A stretch of DNA of 64,000 nucleotides from Symbiodinium kawagutii (GCA_009767595.1 VSDK01018014.1:351237-415236), one strand, 5' to 3'. Counted from the first letter of the stretch, positions 12,701-22,689 are shown. The notes: generated by a model from the letters alone, not told the origin. Made by a program: numbers and translations.

Positions 12701-14444
12701 GCATCCCACAAACGCACATTAGACATATGCAAATGTGTGTGTACCCCTGCAGATCCATCTGCGCACATTATGGTGTGCAACTTAAGCTATCTGTTCCATA
12801 CATCTCATGCAGTACGTTTTGCGGCATGCACCAAAATTACCGTATATGGTATATGTCATGCATAGTGTAGCTACAAAATCGTTCATGCAATGTCATATAT
12901 GATTACCCTATGAACGTGTACAACATGTTTTCCATGTGTACAGGCACATTTTTCTCCATGCAAAAATATATATGTGTCTGTGTATGTAATTTCATACATA
13001 TACATGTGAAGATATATAATTGCATTTAAAGTATAGCTATGAGTTATATCTGTATATACGTATATCATATCATAACATATGTAAATGTGTATATTTTATG
13101 TAAATACAAAACAAAAGACATGTATTCATATATTCACATTTAAAAATTATGTGTATATAAATATATATAAATATATGTGAAGATATACATCTTATGCATT
13201 TATGTAAATACCAATCGGTAGGTCGGATGCAACCTGGCACTGTTCAGAGCCCTGGGATGCCCGTGCCACATGAGATCCGCCAAAGGTCCGTCGTGAGGAA
13301 TCTCCGCGAAACGATCCAGCAGTCGTATCTGAGCAGCTGGGTCGATCCAGCAGGGGTTCATCAACGTGTAACCAACCCCAGTTCCAGGCTGGAAGAAACC
13401 AGCTGGTTACCCGCACCTACTATGGGAACTGGAAGCATAGGGATATGTTATGATCGTTTATGATGTGTATGCAGAAATGGATGGATATGGTAATCCTCTG
13501 GATTTCAGAAAGCTACTTTGTGTTGTTTTTGATCCACCATGCCTTTATGCCTCCTGCAATTCGCTGTTCCACCACGACTTCCACAGTAGGCTCGCCAGGA
13601 TCGACCAAAAGCAAGGTCGGCATGTTGGCAAAGCAACATGAGCACGTTGACGTTGCTTACTTAATCAACCATCATCAACCATCAAATGAGCAGTGTCTTC
13701 ATGTCAAAAACGCATGTGATGCCGTGATCCCCTCTTATTTGATTGAGAAATGCTCTCGAATCTTGGATGATGAATCATCCTGCATTTACCTGGTACAAGC
13801 CTTCTGCAATAGTTGATGAATCTAGATTCTTCCCGCTTGTGGCCCAAGGTCGCTTGCGACCCCTAACACATATAAGTGCTGTAAGTAGCCAACATCCACC
13901 AATTAGGGAACCTAATGGCTTTGCCAATGACGGTTCTTTGGATTTCTTGCATCTGAGATATTTACACGTGGTGGGTCACTGATCATCCCTCAATTTGGTT
14001 GCACTCCTTTGTTGCCAAAATTCCTGAGTTTTCCATCGGAAAACTGGCAGCTGGGAAATCACAAATACAGGATGACCCAGGAATGATGCACCCGGGGCTA
14101 CCCTGATATGGCGTGCAGGATGCTGCTCAAGGAAATGGATACCGTAGCTGATGTCAGGCGTGGAAACTGTATCAATGCCTGGTGCAGCTGATCATATCCC
14201 ATGTGGTTATAGATGGCCACCAAGAACCTGATTTTACACCTGCAACTGAGCTCGTAATTAACATTGAATCAATGGCCATTACAATCATGATGATCATCCA
14301 TCACAATCATCATCATCATGATGACCATCATCATCATGATCATCATCTTCATGATCATCATCTTCATCATAATCATCATCATCATCATCGTCATCATCAT
14401 CATCATCGTCATCATCATCATCATCGTCATCATCATCATCATCG

Positions 14445-14484
<40 letters not shown>

Positions 14485-15120
14485 TCTCATCATTGGTCAC
14501 TATTGACAATTTTGATTTGATCTACCCTCACGTCCGGTCACAAATGAACGCATGATAATTAACCAAAATTCAACGATATGCGTTTGTCCAAAAATGGTTA
14601 CCCCCAATACTGCTGGTGGTTTCCCTGCTAACAATGGCTATTATACATTGGATGATTAGTACCAATGTGTTTACCCCCAAGATGTTCCTCTGGTGCACAT
14701 TTCGTAAAATTTCGGAGGCCGAAAGCCCGCAACATCCCGCAGAAGCCTTGGAAAATCCACTGCGAAACATAGAGAACTGAACTGAGTCAACCGAGCCATG
14801 TCAGCATGGCAAACTCCTTCAACTGAATGATTACTAAATGGTAAACTCAGAAAATCCCCCGTCATGGTTATCAGAACCACCTGGTCATGGTTACATTGGA
14901 ATTTGGTTTATAAACAATTTGTAAAACCACTCATTGTAACAAGCTCAATTTATCACTTCAAAAGAAAAACACCACGCAAACTATCAGCAGCCAGATCCTA
15001 CATTCCACCATTGTGATCCCCAGTGCCCTTGGGGCGTTTCACCCATCAACCCCGCGCCTGATCCAAGTGATGCAGGGAGGGCGACAGCCCACCATGAACT
15101 GCCAAGATTGTTCCGCCAAT
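6683..15120 (-). CDS. PP2A-group serine/threonine protein phosphatase catalytic subunit, 3' eight exons
   Basis: This is a metal-dependent phosphoprotein phosphatase (PPP family) acting on phospho-Ser/Thr. Eight exons (15120-15058, 13328-13267, 12147-12117, 11133-11081, 10723-10657, 8856-8808, 7602-7559, 6799-6683) join in one frame with matching phases. In order they give HGGLSPSLHHLDQ, IRLLDRFAEIPHDG, WSDPDPDKMGF, VISPRGAGFVFGKDVAW, LVRAHQLCMTGYQ, TVWSAPNYCYRFGN, ASILEISE and FFNVFGPAPESER. HGG and RAHQ carry metal-ligand histidines. NYCYR marks the PP2A/4/6 group, whereas PP1 has NYCGEF. Introns 1, 2, 6 and 7 start with GC and introns 3-5 with GT. Intron lengths run from 357 to 1,800 nt. 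The N-terminal half is not found, and the C-terminus lacks the usual YFL. Confidence 0.88.
7063..7262. repeat. imperfect direct repeats in phosphatase intron G-H
   Basis: The motifs ATTTTACCAGxAAACCxTTGGTTGA and GGGGTATCACCATTTT each recur two to three times over 200 bases. This looks like a decayed tandem or nested element. It lies inside the 759-nt intron between exons G and H. Confidence 0.5.
7559..7602 (-). CDS. phosphatase exon G (YRFGNTASILEISE)
   Basis: The exon is 44 nt. It completes Cys and reads YRFGNTASILEISE. The acceptor is GATCAG|GT and the donor GAG|GCGGGG is GC. The usual PP2A residue at the F position is Cys (YRCGN), so this is a lineage-specific change. Confidence 0.88.
8808..8856 (-). 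CDS. phosphatase exon F (SAPNYC)
   Basis: The exon is 49 nt and reads VLFDDSLSTVWSAPNY plus the first base of Cys. The acceptor is GCACTAG|GTG. The donor T|GCGCGG is GC, and only this donor restores the conserved NYCYR across the junction. Confidence 0.9.
9711..9945. repeat. 43-bp tandem repeat, about 5.5 copies, in phosphatase intron
   Basis: The motif CCATAGGAATCTTATGGTTT recurs with its GAAT core at 9,721, 9,764, 9,797, 9,841, 9,884 and 9,927. Spacing is 43, 33, 44, 43 and 43, so one unit has lost 10 bases. Copies are diverged. The array lies in the 1.8-kb intron between exons E and F, so its open frames are not exons. Confidence 0.8.
10077..10150. repeat. AT dinucleotide-rich tract
   Basis: TATATA runs are interrupted by short spacers. 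Noncoding, in the same phosphatase intron as the 43-bp array. Confidence 0.7.
10657..10723 (-). CDS. phosphatase exon E (RAHQ metal-ligand exon)
   Basis: The exon is 67 nt and reads FLQLNGLAHLVRAHQLCMTG plus YQ. The His of RAHQ binds metal in this family. The acceptor is GGTGAG|G and the donor CAG|GTCGCC. The plus strand of the same stretch is also open and looks coding, which shows how misleading single-strand reading is here. Confidence 0.9.
10801..11004. repeat. paired M3-type repeat ends flanking AATCACTATT repeats
   Basis: A block of about 45 bp (GTCAACCAACCATTTCTTCA then GATTTAAAACCACCAACCAG) occurs at about 10,805 and again at 10,961 in the same orientation. Between them lies a field of AATCACTATTAATCACTACT repeats. 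It falls in the intron between phosphatase exons D and E. Confidence 0.6.
11081..11133 (-). CDS. phosphatase exon D (VISPRGAGFVFGKDVAW)
   Basis: The exon is 53 nt, reading VISPRGAGFVFGKDVAW plus two bases. The acceptor is GCCGCAG|GTC and the donor GG AG|GTGCCA. SPRGAG is a signature of the PPP fold. The next exon supplies the last base of Arg through AG|G. Confidence 0.9.
11600..11960. repeat. degenerate trinucleotide tract (AGT/TTG-type)
   Basis: A mixed GTAGTAGT / GTTGTTGT-like triplet repeat is interrupted by unique sequence. It opens long frames of Leu, Thr or Ser on both strands that should not be taken for genes. Confidence 0.65.
12117..12147 (-). CDS. phosphatase micro-exon C (SDPDPDKMGF), 31 nt
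   Basis: The exon is only 31 nt. It completes Trp and reads SDPDPDKMGF, the WSDP loop that precedes SPRGAG in every PP2A-type enzyme. The acceptor is CCCCAG|G and the donor TTC|GTCCGG is GT. It is far too short for ORF searches and is recognisable only because both neighbours fix the frame. Confidence 0.85.
13267..13328 (-). CDS. phosphatase exon B (IPHDGPLADLMW)
   Basis: The exon is 62 nt and reads IRLLDRFAEIPHDGPLADLM plus two bases of Trp. The acceptor is GCTGCTCAG|ATA and the donor is TG|GCACGG, again GC. The family consensus here is IR.LDR..E.PH.G..CDL.W, matched except for A in place of the usual C. Confidence 0.88.
14120..14157 (+). CDS. weak candidate micro-exon
   Basis: Between GTGCAG|G and AG|GCGTGG (a GC donor) the plus strand reads MLLKEMDTVADV. 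The splice frame matches the local style, but the stretch lies inside an intron of the minus-strand phosphatase and the antisense frame is open too. It is retained only as a weak candidate. Confidence 0.2.
14294..14495. repeat. (CAT)n microsatellite
   Basis: About 200 bases of CAT triplets carry regular CGT interruptions. The Met, Asp, Ile and His frames it opens on both strands are artefacts of the repeat. It lies in the phosphatase intron between exons A and B. Confidence 0.9.
14683..14781. other. coding-like island, strand undecided
   Basis: The plus strand reads MFLWCTFRKISEAESPQHPA and on to a stop after a CCCCAAG acceptor. The minus strand reads VDFPRLLRDVAGFRPPKFYE between TTTCGCAG and a GGGG|GTAAAC donor. 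Both look like exons. It lies within a phosphatase intron, but neither frame is needed there, because exon A joins exon B directly. Confidence 0.3.
15058..15120 (-). CDS. phosphatase exon A (VHGGLSP)
   Basis: The exon is 63 nt, 21 codons, phase 0 to 0, and reads IGGTILAVHGGLSPSLHHLD plus Q. The acceptor is CCCCCGCAG|ATT and the donor CAG|GCGCGG is a GC donor. The His of HGG is a metal ligand in the PPP family. It joins the next exon as LDQ|IR, the usual junction sequence of the family. Confidence 0.85.
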
Positions 15121-15197
15121 CTGCGGGGGCTGAAGAGAAGTTGGGAGATTCATATTATATCAGCTCTTCAAACTTAATGGTCATGGGGCTGGATTCA

Positions 15198-15254
15198 TAT
15201 TATCAGCTGTTAATGCATGTTAATGACTAACAGCTGTTAATGCATGTTAATGAC
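15198..15254. repeat. short tandem duplication, about 27 bp, two copies
   Basis: CAGCTGTTAATGCATGTTAA followed by TGACTAA is repeated twice in tandem, and CAGCTGTTAATG recurs at 15,293. It lies next to the hairpin at 15,264. Confidence 0.65.
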
Positions 15255-15263
15255 TAACACATT

Positions 15264-15328
15264 ATTAGTAGCTGTCCCGTGATTCATATTATCAGCTGTT
15301 AATGATTTTTCACGGGACAGCTGCTAAT
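15264..15328. repeat. 19-bp inverted repeat (hairpin), 27-nt loop
   Basis: The left arm ATTAGTAGCTGTCCCGTGA (15,264-15,282) pairs with the right arm TCACGGGACAGCTGCTAAT (15,310-15,328) at 18 of 19 positions. It sits about 150 bases upstream of phosphatase exon A on the transcribed strand, so it would fold in the intron RNA or mark the ends of a tiny element. Confidence 0.75.
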
Positions 15329-16398
15329 AGTGGTTCAAGACTAACAACGAGCCGCAGGGCCCCCGGCTTCCCCGAAAACGCCAGGCAACGATGAGGTCCA
15401 AGAAGCCTACACCGTGGATTGCCGCCTTTAATCAATAGGGGTTGAGCATAAATGAGCAACTAGGAACCCCTAGGGATATATATATATGTTGACTACTTGT
15501 CAATTCTCAATAATTCAGTAAGCGTTTACCATCAATTCAGATGTTTGACATTAACTATTCATTCACCCCTGTAAAGCACTATATAATTACCCACCAACTA
15601 ACCATCTATTGAGTAATAAGAAATAATGATCAAGCATTCATCAACCATGATTCCTCGTTGATCAAACATTACAAATAAATCATTCAGTAACCATTTCAAT
15701 AAACCATGTTTGGCCGGAGAGAGACATTGTTAACATGTGACGAACCTTCGAACGTGTGTATGAGTCGTTAATACTCCGATGAATAGCCATTTGCTATAGC
15801 TAATCACGTATGAACCACCAGCAGTAGCAATGAATTGCGAATATAATCATGAATCATGAGCCAATATCAGCTGTTACAGTTTCCATTTCTGAACCTTTAA
15901 CTCCAGCAAACATCGTGGGCCATTGAAAACCGGTCCTTCCAAATTCCAAAATACGTAGCGTGCCCAAAATAAGCACCCACTGAAGGGATCTCGTTGGTCG
16001 CACCAAGAATCAACCCAGAACAGCTGACGGATCGACGAAGCGTTGAGAAACGCGACACGTTGGTGCTGCTTTTCATCATTTTGCCACGAAAGTCACACAA
16101 CAAGGGGATGTCACCCCTGTGTGAAGTCGAACGATGGCACTGGCAGTACTTGGCAGGTGTTCACAAAAAGCTGCTTCAAACTGGATCTAGCGTCCTTATA
16201 AGAAGCACAGCATAGGCATCAACGATCATCAACGACTTATGAAGCATTTCTTAACGATTATGAACCTGTCGTAGCGGATCTCAGCAACCTTGGTAGAACT
16301 CGAATCATTTCCAAAAATGCTAAAATCCTAAACGTTTTGCTGGTAACAGCCATGTTAACCACCGTATTAACATGTAGAAACCATTCGCTAACCTCTAC

Positions 16399-16527
16399 CA
16401 TTGCTTCGCACCATAATTGTCAACCAAAAGTCTGTGGATCTGCCAGTCCTGCTTGTTCTTGCGGGGTGAAACTTGTGATTGGCACAGCTTCAGGACATCC
16501 GAGTGCTCAGTGATTCTCACACCAGTC
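16399..16527 (-). CDS. candidate exon, unknown product
   Basis: The minus frame TGVRITEHSDVLKLCQSQVS continues PRKNKQDWQIHRLL between an AGTAG|G acceptor and an ATG|GTAGAG donor. It is upstream of the phosphatase on the same strand but matches no PPP segment, so it may belong to another gene. A plus frame is also open. Confidence 0.35.
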
Positions 16528-16748
16528 CTACTTAGTTGCTGAGTCAGACTGACTGATGAGTGCTTCAACTCCCAAGGTGCTTTCTGCTTGTAGTTTCAGC
16601 TCCTAATCGTTCGCGTTCGAACTTTATAGCTGGTACAGTAGATTGGTACAACTGTGAATTGGATTTGTTGGATGTCCGTTGCATCCGAGTGAAATTGGAC
16701 ACACGAATCTTTGCTGTCAAAGTTTCAGAACCCAAAAAGAATGGTACA

Positions 16749-16829
16749 AGGGTGTTTCTCAAAAAGGGGAACCCAAAATGGTTGAGATTAGATGATTTGG
16801 GGGCTCTCCTCTTCTGAGAAACACCCATA
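16749..16829. mobile_element. M2 inverted-repeat element
   Basis: About 80 bp begin GGTGTTTCTCAAAAAGGGG and end with the inverted CTTCTGAGAAACACC. It is a short member of the M2 family. An apparent reading frame enters it from upstream (16,560 onward) and ends inside it. Confidence 0.6.
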
Positions 16830-17602
16830 CTTTACCGTGTATGGATTGCATACCACCCCTTTTACCTTTAGCTTGGTTTCACCCTGCAGGCCCCTCCATC
16901 CATGGGATTATCCCCAGCTACCTCAACATGATCGTTTTTGCCTGGCTAGTGGTTTGGGAGACTGCGATTTTCCACAACTGAGGGATATGTTGGTATGCGG
17001 ATGCTCATGAATAGTGCACCCAAAGTTTAGTAGCGCCCCGGCAGAAAGACCATTGATGATTTCGTAGGTCATAAGTTTCATCAACAAATGACAGCTGCTG
17101 AATGGATGCGATGAAATTGCTGCTAAAAACACCAGGCTCCTATTCTGGAACACCACAATATCTATCAATATCTCACTAAACATGCTGATTAAAGGATGAT
17201 CATCCTACCAATCGTCTGACCCAACAAAGGGAATGCAGAAACAGCTGATGGCAATAGGTCCGTGGCTGTGATTACCCTCAGACTTCAAGGCTGGCAGTGG
17301 CTGGCCTAAGTGTCTTGGCCATCTGATGATGGCCCAGGGCAGGCTTTCACATCCCAAAACATGAACAGAACAAGTGTCAAGCCAATAAGGTCTTCAAAAT
17401 TACATCAAGGCATTTTGGCGGAGTTCTTGTATTGACTCATCCTCAAGCCAATCCAGTGCGGAGCTCTGATTTCCGCCCACTGGAGGAATCATGATTGCAA
17501 AAAAAAAAGTCACCATCCAAAGTAATTTAAGACAACATGGGGGCAATAGCAATAACACAAATATCAACAAGAACATACAAGAACATTATCATGGCGATGG
17601 TG

Positions 17603-18268
17603 GTGGTGGTGGTGGTGGTGGTGGTGGTGGTGGTGGTGGTGGTGNNNNNNNNNNNNNNNNNNNNNNNNNNNNNNNNNNNNNNNNNNNNNNNNNNNNNNNN
17701 NNNNNNNNNNNNNNNNNNNNNNNNNNNNNNNNNNNNNNNNNNNNNNNNNNNNNNNNNNNNNNNNNNNNNNNNNNNNNNNNNNNNNNNNNNNNNNNNNNNN
17801 NNNNNNNNNNNNNNNNNNNNNNNNNNNNNNNNNNNNNNNNNNNNNNNNNNNNNNNNNNNNNNNNNNNNNNNNNNNNNNNNNNNNNNNNNNNNNNNNNNNN
17901 NNNNNNNNNNNNNNNNNNNNNNNNNNNNNNNNNNNNNNNNNNNNNNNNNNNNNNNNNNNNNNNNNNNNNNNNNNNNNNNNNNNNNNNNNNNNNNNNNNNN
18001 NNNNNNNNNNNNNNNNNNNNNNNNNNNNNNNNNNNNNNNNNNNNNNNNNNNNNNNNNNNNNNNNNNNNNNNNNNNNNNNNNNNNNNNNNNNNNNNNNNNN
18101 NNNNNNNNNNNNNNNNNNNNNNNNNNNNNNNNNNNNNNNNNNNNNNNNNNNNNNNNNNNNNNNNNNNNNNNNNNNNNNNNNNNNNNNNNNNNNNNNNNNN
18201 NNNNNNNNNNNNNNNNNNNNNNNNNNNNNNNNNNNNNNNNNCGATGGTGCTGGTGGTGGTGGTGGTGA
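17603..18268. repeat. (GGT)n microsatellite with assembly gap
   Basis: A perfect GGT run stops at a block of Ns (17,645-18,241), and GGTGGT resumes after the gap. The gap is evidently an unresolved or collapsed microsatellite. Its true length is unknown, and the open frames crossing it mean nothing. Confidence 0.9.
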
Positions 18269-19047
18269 CACTGATGCTGAGAGGTAGTGATGATTCAAGC
18301 CATCAGCAGGGATGGTCACCTGGCCCCATGGATCACCAACAGCCCCGTGTCAGGCAAGGGGCGACCCCTCAAAACGGAACCCTAAACCATCACAAACATA
18401 TGATCTTCATTGGTATGGAACCCTAAAAGAATGGGTATGAACACCTCAATACCTAGAAGTATATTTGAGCAATGTTCCTATATGTTGCTCAGAGCAGGGA
18501 CTTCAATCGAATGATATATCCTTGCCCAAAAGGGTGGTATGATCAATTACAAGACACAGTACATGTCGATGACCATTGCTACGCAAACAACTCGAGTTGC
18601 TCGAAGGTTTGAGTTGAGCACACGCCTGGCCACCCCAAAAGGATATATTCCAAAAGACCACCCCATACTTCTTCGATTTTTTTAGTGGTGCGAAGGTGGT
18701 GTGATCATGATGATTGTTGGTGTGAAGGTGGTTGCAGTTGTTTTTGTTTGATTTTGTCTAGTTTGCAAGACCAAGTTTGATTGTGGCTTGATCATGATGA
18801 TGATTCCACGCCCACGTTTTGGTTTCGCTCTATTCTAAGCACAAGTCTATGCTGACTATCACTGGTTATGCTACTAAAAACCTACATGATAAATGTATGT
18901 GTATCTAAACTTATGTGCATGAATCCTATGATGTATTGCTATTTGTTACTAGAATTACCACGCATGTCATATTGACTCATATGGTGAGAAATGTGTCTGT
19001 GTGTCCATAAATCATCGACCTCCACGTTTCTTGTATGGTCTCCCTAC

Positions 19048-19204
19048 GCAAAATGGCCCCGACTTCCGGATGGCGACTGGGCTTCCGCGCCCCGTATGGA
19101 GCAGCCCGCCCTCATTTCCGCCGGGGCTGCTCGTGGACGTTTCACACGAAAGGTTTTCGCCTGGGCTTCGCTTGGTATCCCAGATGGATGAAGGATTCAG
19201 AACC
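19048..19204 (-). CDS. candidate exon, Ser/Gly-rich, unknown
   Basis: Between CTACAG|GG and TTTTGC|GTAGGG the minus frame reads NPSSIWDTKRSPGENLSCET and continues in a Ser/Gly-rich vein. All three plus frames are also open in this GC-rich stretch, so the strand rests on the splice sites. Confidence 0.4.
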
Positions 19205-19489
19205 CTGTAGATCATGTAGATCTGCATAGATCCGCATGGATCCGCATGGCTCAAAGTCGTTGAACCCCAAACTGCCCATGGATTTCCATCATGCAACAAA
19301 ACCAGGACAAGGCTCCAGGTTCTTTGAGACTTTAGTGATATGTTTTAGGACCACTCCAATTTCCACGATTTTCCGGTTTAATGTGAAGGAACGTCAACAG
19401 GGGATCAGCTAAAATTTGGCCCTACTTGGATGATCCGATTGCAACTCGTACATGACCATGGTCATAAGTTGTAACCCACAAACATGATT

Positions 19490-19602
19490 CAATAACTTCC
19501 ATTAACTTCCAAGACCCCAGAACTTCCATAACTGTCCATCACTGATAAGTTTAATACAATAACTTCCATTAACTTCCATTAACTTCCATTAACTTCCACA
19601 CC
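19490..19602. repeat. AACTTCCATT direct repeats
   Basis: AATAACTTCCATTAACTTCC occurs twice, and AACTTCCATT is iterated four times at 19,561-19,600. Noncoding. Confidence 0.75.
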
Positions 19603-19756
19603 CCTAGAAATTGTGCGCGTCTGGTACTTCCATCTAACATCATGGACTCTTCGTGAATGAATCCAGCAGGTTCGGTCGCAGATTTTTGATGATTTTTGCA
19701 TGCAGCCCTCATTCAAACCAGTTTGGTGGCCTCTGGGTGGCCCTTGAGAATGCTGG

Positions 19757-20250
19757 GGGATTGTTGTTACTGGAATTGTCCGACAAAAACTGGATGAAAG
19801 CTACAGGGAGTCATTGTGGAATAGTGCTCAGGTGGCTAAATACATTGAACTACCAACACAGATGGGAAAACAGCGTGAAGAAAAAATTGAAAAATACGAA
19901 AAAATTGGACAAGAGCCCGACCCGTTCACGTCAAAACTCTGTAGTCCTTGCTATCAGATCCAAAAAAGCAGACCCCCAAGACACCACAAGACCACGACGC
20001 CAGTCACAAGCTGTTGCAGCTGGGGAAGTGAACCAATGTGGAACAACCGAATCAAGGTACTCGCACAACTTGGTGCATCATACCGCCTGTTGGTGTCACA
20101 GGTACACCCTCTGTGGATCCAGGCATGTCTCCCTTGCAGCGGAAAGGAAAAAAGGCAGATTCTTCCTGTGCAACGCAGGGGGATCAGCCAGGGGGAGGCT
20201 TGCAGGATGCTGATGCCATGGACTACGATGGATGTGGAAGTGTTGGAAAG
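19757..20250 (+). CDS. coding-dense segment changing frame, unknown protein
   Basis: Three successive plus frames look coding. The first, from about 19,760, reads RQKLDESYRESLWNSAQVAK with KQREEKIEKYEKIGQEPDPF following. The second includes RRQSQAVAAGEVNQCGTTES up to an AG|GTACTC donor at about 20,055. The third, after CACAG at 20,101, reads SPLQRKGKKADSSCATQGDQ to AAG|GTTGGT at 20,250. They are either exons with very short introns or one intronless copy with frameshifts. Lys/Glu-rich, no family recognised. Confidence 0.45.
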
Positions 20251-20519
20251 GTTGGTTCTCTAGTCTTGATCTATCTCATCTAGTTCAATCAATCATTCTG
20301 ATTTTCGCTCTGCTAGAATCACTAGAACAGTGGCTTGTCGTTCTTCCCGATTGTCGCGAACATTTATCCAATCCAGATTTTTTGCTCTGCTGGCGGCCGC
20401 AAACTTCACTCAGTCGTGATATCCATAGTAACAACAACCGCATACAACTCACATCTTCCTGGGGAAATGATATGCTTTGTATCATGGCATAATATCATAG
20501 CACCCTACGCACCCTACAG

Positions 20520-20628
20520 CCATGGCATATGAACAGCTCCGAGGGCCTGGGCATATTGAACCGGAGACCACTGAACAAGTTCGCCGTGATGAGCAGAAAC
20601 AGCAAGACCTGGGCACAGAGTGCCCCTG
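20520..20628 (+). CDS. exon, unknown protein
   Basis: After ACCCTACAG|CC the frame reads MAYEQLRGPGHIEPETTEQV then RRDEQKQQDLGTECP up to CTG|GTGAGG, a strong donor. The ATG could be internal or an initiator. The charge-rich composition supports coding, and it probably belongs with the exons at 19.8-20.25 and 20.8 kb. Confidence 0.55.
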
Positions 20629-20659
20629 GTGAGGCACGATGATATGTGTTGACATGTAT

Positions 20660-20719
20660 ACTGTGGATCTAAATATTAATATGTGTATGTATATATAGAT
20701 ATAGATAGATAGATATTTA

Positions 20720-20750
<31 letters not shown>

Positions 20751-20765
20751 GCTTCAATAAAAAAC
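20660..20765. repeat. ATAG/TATA-rich tract
   Basis: AGATAGATAGAT and TATATATA runs lie between two plus-strand exons. Intronic simple sequence. Confidence 0.7.
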
Positions 20766-20814
20766 ACATATATTTATAAATATGTCATTGTATATGAATT
20801 ACTGTATACTTCAG

Positions 20815-20967
20815 AGACCTTCAGAGTACGAGGGTCCTAGGGATGGTTTCTCAATGGGGCCGGAGGTCTTCAGGGAAGGCCAGGAGCGGATTTCGGCACC
20901 ACACGCGGGTAGTGCTGGCCCAGCTGCACGTCTGAATCCAATTCATCAACGAAATAGTTGTTTTTGG
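20815..20967 (+). CDS. exon, unknown protein
   Basis: From TATACTTCAG|AGA the frame reads RPSEYEGPRDGFSMGPEVFR, EGQERISAPHAGSAGPAARL and on to TTTTTGG|GTAATA. Both boundaries are good. A second acceptor at 20,824 (CCTTCAG) would give a different phase. Same strand and style as the previous exon. Confidence 0.55.
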
Positions 20968-21306
20968 GTAATAATTGCTTAATAGTCTTAATAGTCATTC
21001 GTTACTAGGTTTTTAGTGTGTTTTTTGTGAGTGGAATTGTTGGTAATGGCCCAAAAACGCGGTATTAGGCCAATAATTAGGAGTATTTTGACCAGCTCTG
21101 TTCAGGGCGAAGAATTGGCTAATCATGATTACATGGTTGAGAATGGTTGTAGAAGTGTGCTCAAATGTTGTGTGATCGTGTCAACTGACACATTGACACA
21201 GCACACAAATCAGAGGTAATATGAAAAAAGCAGGGTTGGATAGGCAGAAGGGCACAACAACATATCTATCATACATAAGCAGGTGCCTAAAAGTAGATGC
21301 TTCAAG

Positions 21307-21414
21307 GGCCTTGGTGATAGCTCTTTTGAAGAGCAAACCAAAGTGGAAAGGCAGTTGGCTCAGTGCTTCTCTTCAAAGTCTATACGTTTCTGCAGATACG
21401 CAATCATCGCACAG
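21307..21414 (+). CDS. candidate exon with GC donor
   Basis: After TGCTTCAAG|GGC the frame reads GLGDSSFEEQTKVERQLAQC and FSSKSIRFCRYAIIAQ up to CAG|GCTTGG, a GC donor as in the phosphatase gene. An alternative frame over the same bases is open. Confidence 0.4.
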
Positions 21415-21678
21415 GCTTGGACAAATGCTTGTTTACACATGTGTATATGTATGATATGCATATACCAACATCAAGACACACAACCATGGCCTGGACATCA
21501 AAATTGACCGTGTGCCGTTCAAAATAATCAAGCTGGTGGGTTGTTCAGTAGCATGGCCCACATGCATAGCCGCATCACACGTTCCCATATGTCTGCAGAT
21601 GTACCTAGGTAACCCAGGGTAACCATAGCCGTGAACTATAATCTAACATAATGTTAGATTATGCACGCATCCCGTAAC

Positions 21679-21880
21679 CATAATCTCTCACATAGCCGTG
21701 AATGTGTGGTAGATCCAGCCGGTGGTAAGCACCAGGTTCACCATAGCTGGTGACCATCATGGGGGTGTTGACAGCCATATCTCCTACGAATCGCTTGGGG
21801 ACGGGCAGCAAGACAAGTTGGTTGGTACGGGAGCCCAGGCCATACCCGCCATGACAGGAGTGGAGGATGACATTGCCTTC
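21679..21880 (-). CDS. exon, Gly/Pro-rich unknown protein
   Basis: Between CATGCCCAG|GAA and TATG|GTTACG the minus frame gives 67 codons, including GLGSRTNQLVLLPVPKRFVG and MVTSYGEPGAYHRLDLPHIH. Third positions are strongly G/C, unlike the flanking AT-rich DNA. No family is recognised. Confidence 0.6.
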
Positions 21881-22480
21881 CTGGGCATGCTCGTGTGGAC
21901 CACGAGGGGTCAGCAACTGCCGGGATTATGACAGTGACTATGGCTGATTTAAGCACTGTCATAAAATAGTTAATCAAATTATGGTTACTGTTGCTGTCTA
22001 TGGTTGATTCAAATATTAATCTCAGCATCATCAAATAGTTCCTTAAAATTCATGGCTCAGAAATGATAGTTATGGTGTGATATGCAGTACTGATAATTTG
22101 ATTGAAGCATTACTGAACCACCGCAAATCAAATTATGGTTCAGTATCATCAAGAGGTCATCTTTGAGTGTTTTGCGTTTTCATTTTCACTGATTGCTACC
22201 ACTGTCATAAGAACAATAAGTACGAATGCAAAACCAACAGCACCTATGAAACAACCATTGATAACGAAGCAAGTGTTGGCATTCTTGTGATCATTGGTTC
22301 CTTGATATTCAACCAGAATGCCAAGTGCATAATTCATCAAGGATCGCTATTGTTTGTTTGGTCCTCCCCCCGCTTAAGAATAAACATATCACAACATCAA
22401 ACCACACGGGGACGGATGAGATCCAACGGAAAGAATCTGGTTTGTGGTTTCAATCTAAGCCCTTTGAAAAGTATTACAAT

Positions 22481-22545
22481 AGTCAACCAACCATTTGTCA
22501 ATAATTATCAGGGAAAAGGAAAAACGGTTAAAACCACCAACTAGG
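22481..22545. mobile_element. M3 inverted-repeat element remnant
   Basis: GTCAACCAACCATTTGTCAA is followed by GGGAAAAGG and GGTTAAAACCACCAACTAGG, the right half of the M3 family. The left terminus is degraded. Confidence 0.4.
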
Positions 22546-22689
22546 AATGGTTCATACACTCTAAGAATCTCAGTGAACTGCAGGTGGTGGCAATCCTTCC
22601 ATTGCATCACCCAATATAGCTCCCTCATCTAGGGGTGAGAATTTCTGCGTGGGTGGTTGGGTATCCAAGGCCATCCCCACGAATCACAA

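Noticed and set aside
14269-14520. Long His, Asp, Met or Ile ORFs on both strands.
   Set aside because: They are translations of a CAT microsatellite. The same applies to ORFs over 17,603-18,268, 24,593-24,658, 40,709-41,106, 51,300-51,582, 53,714-53,803 and 62,148-62,350.
15340-15412. Minus frame FLDLIVAWRFRG, loosely like the FxDLLxLF segment of PPP phosphatases.
   Set aside because: The following conserved residues do not continue and both plus frames are equally coding-like. Not accepted as a phosphatase exon.
17491-18426. ORFs of 240-311 codons containing X.
   Set aside because: They cross the N gap and consist of a GGT repeat plus unknown bases.
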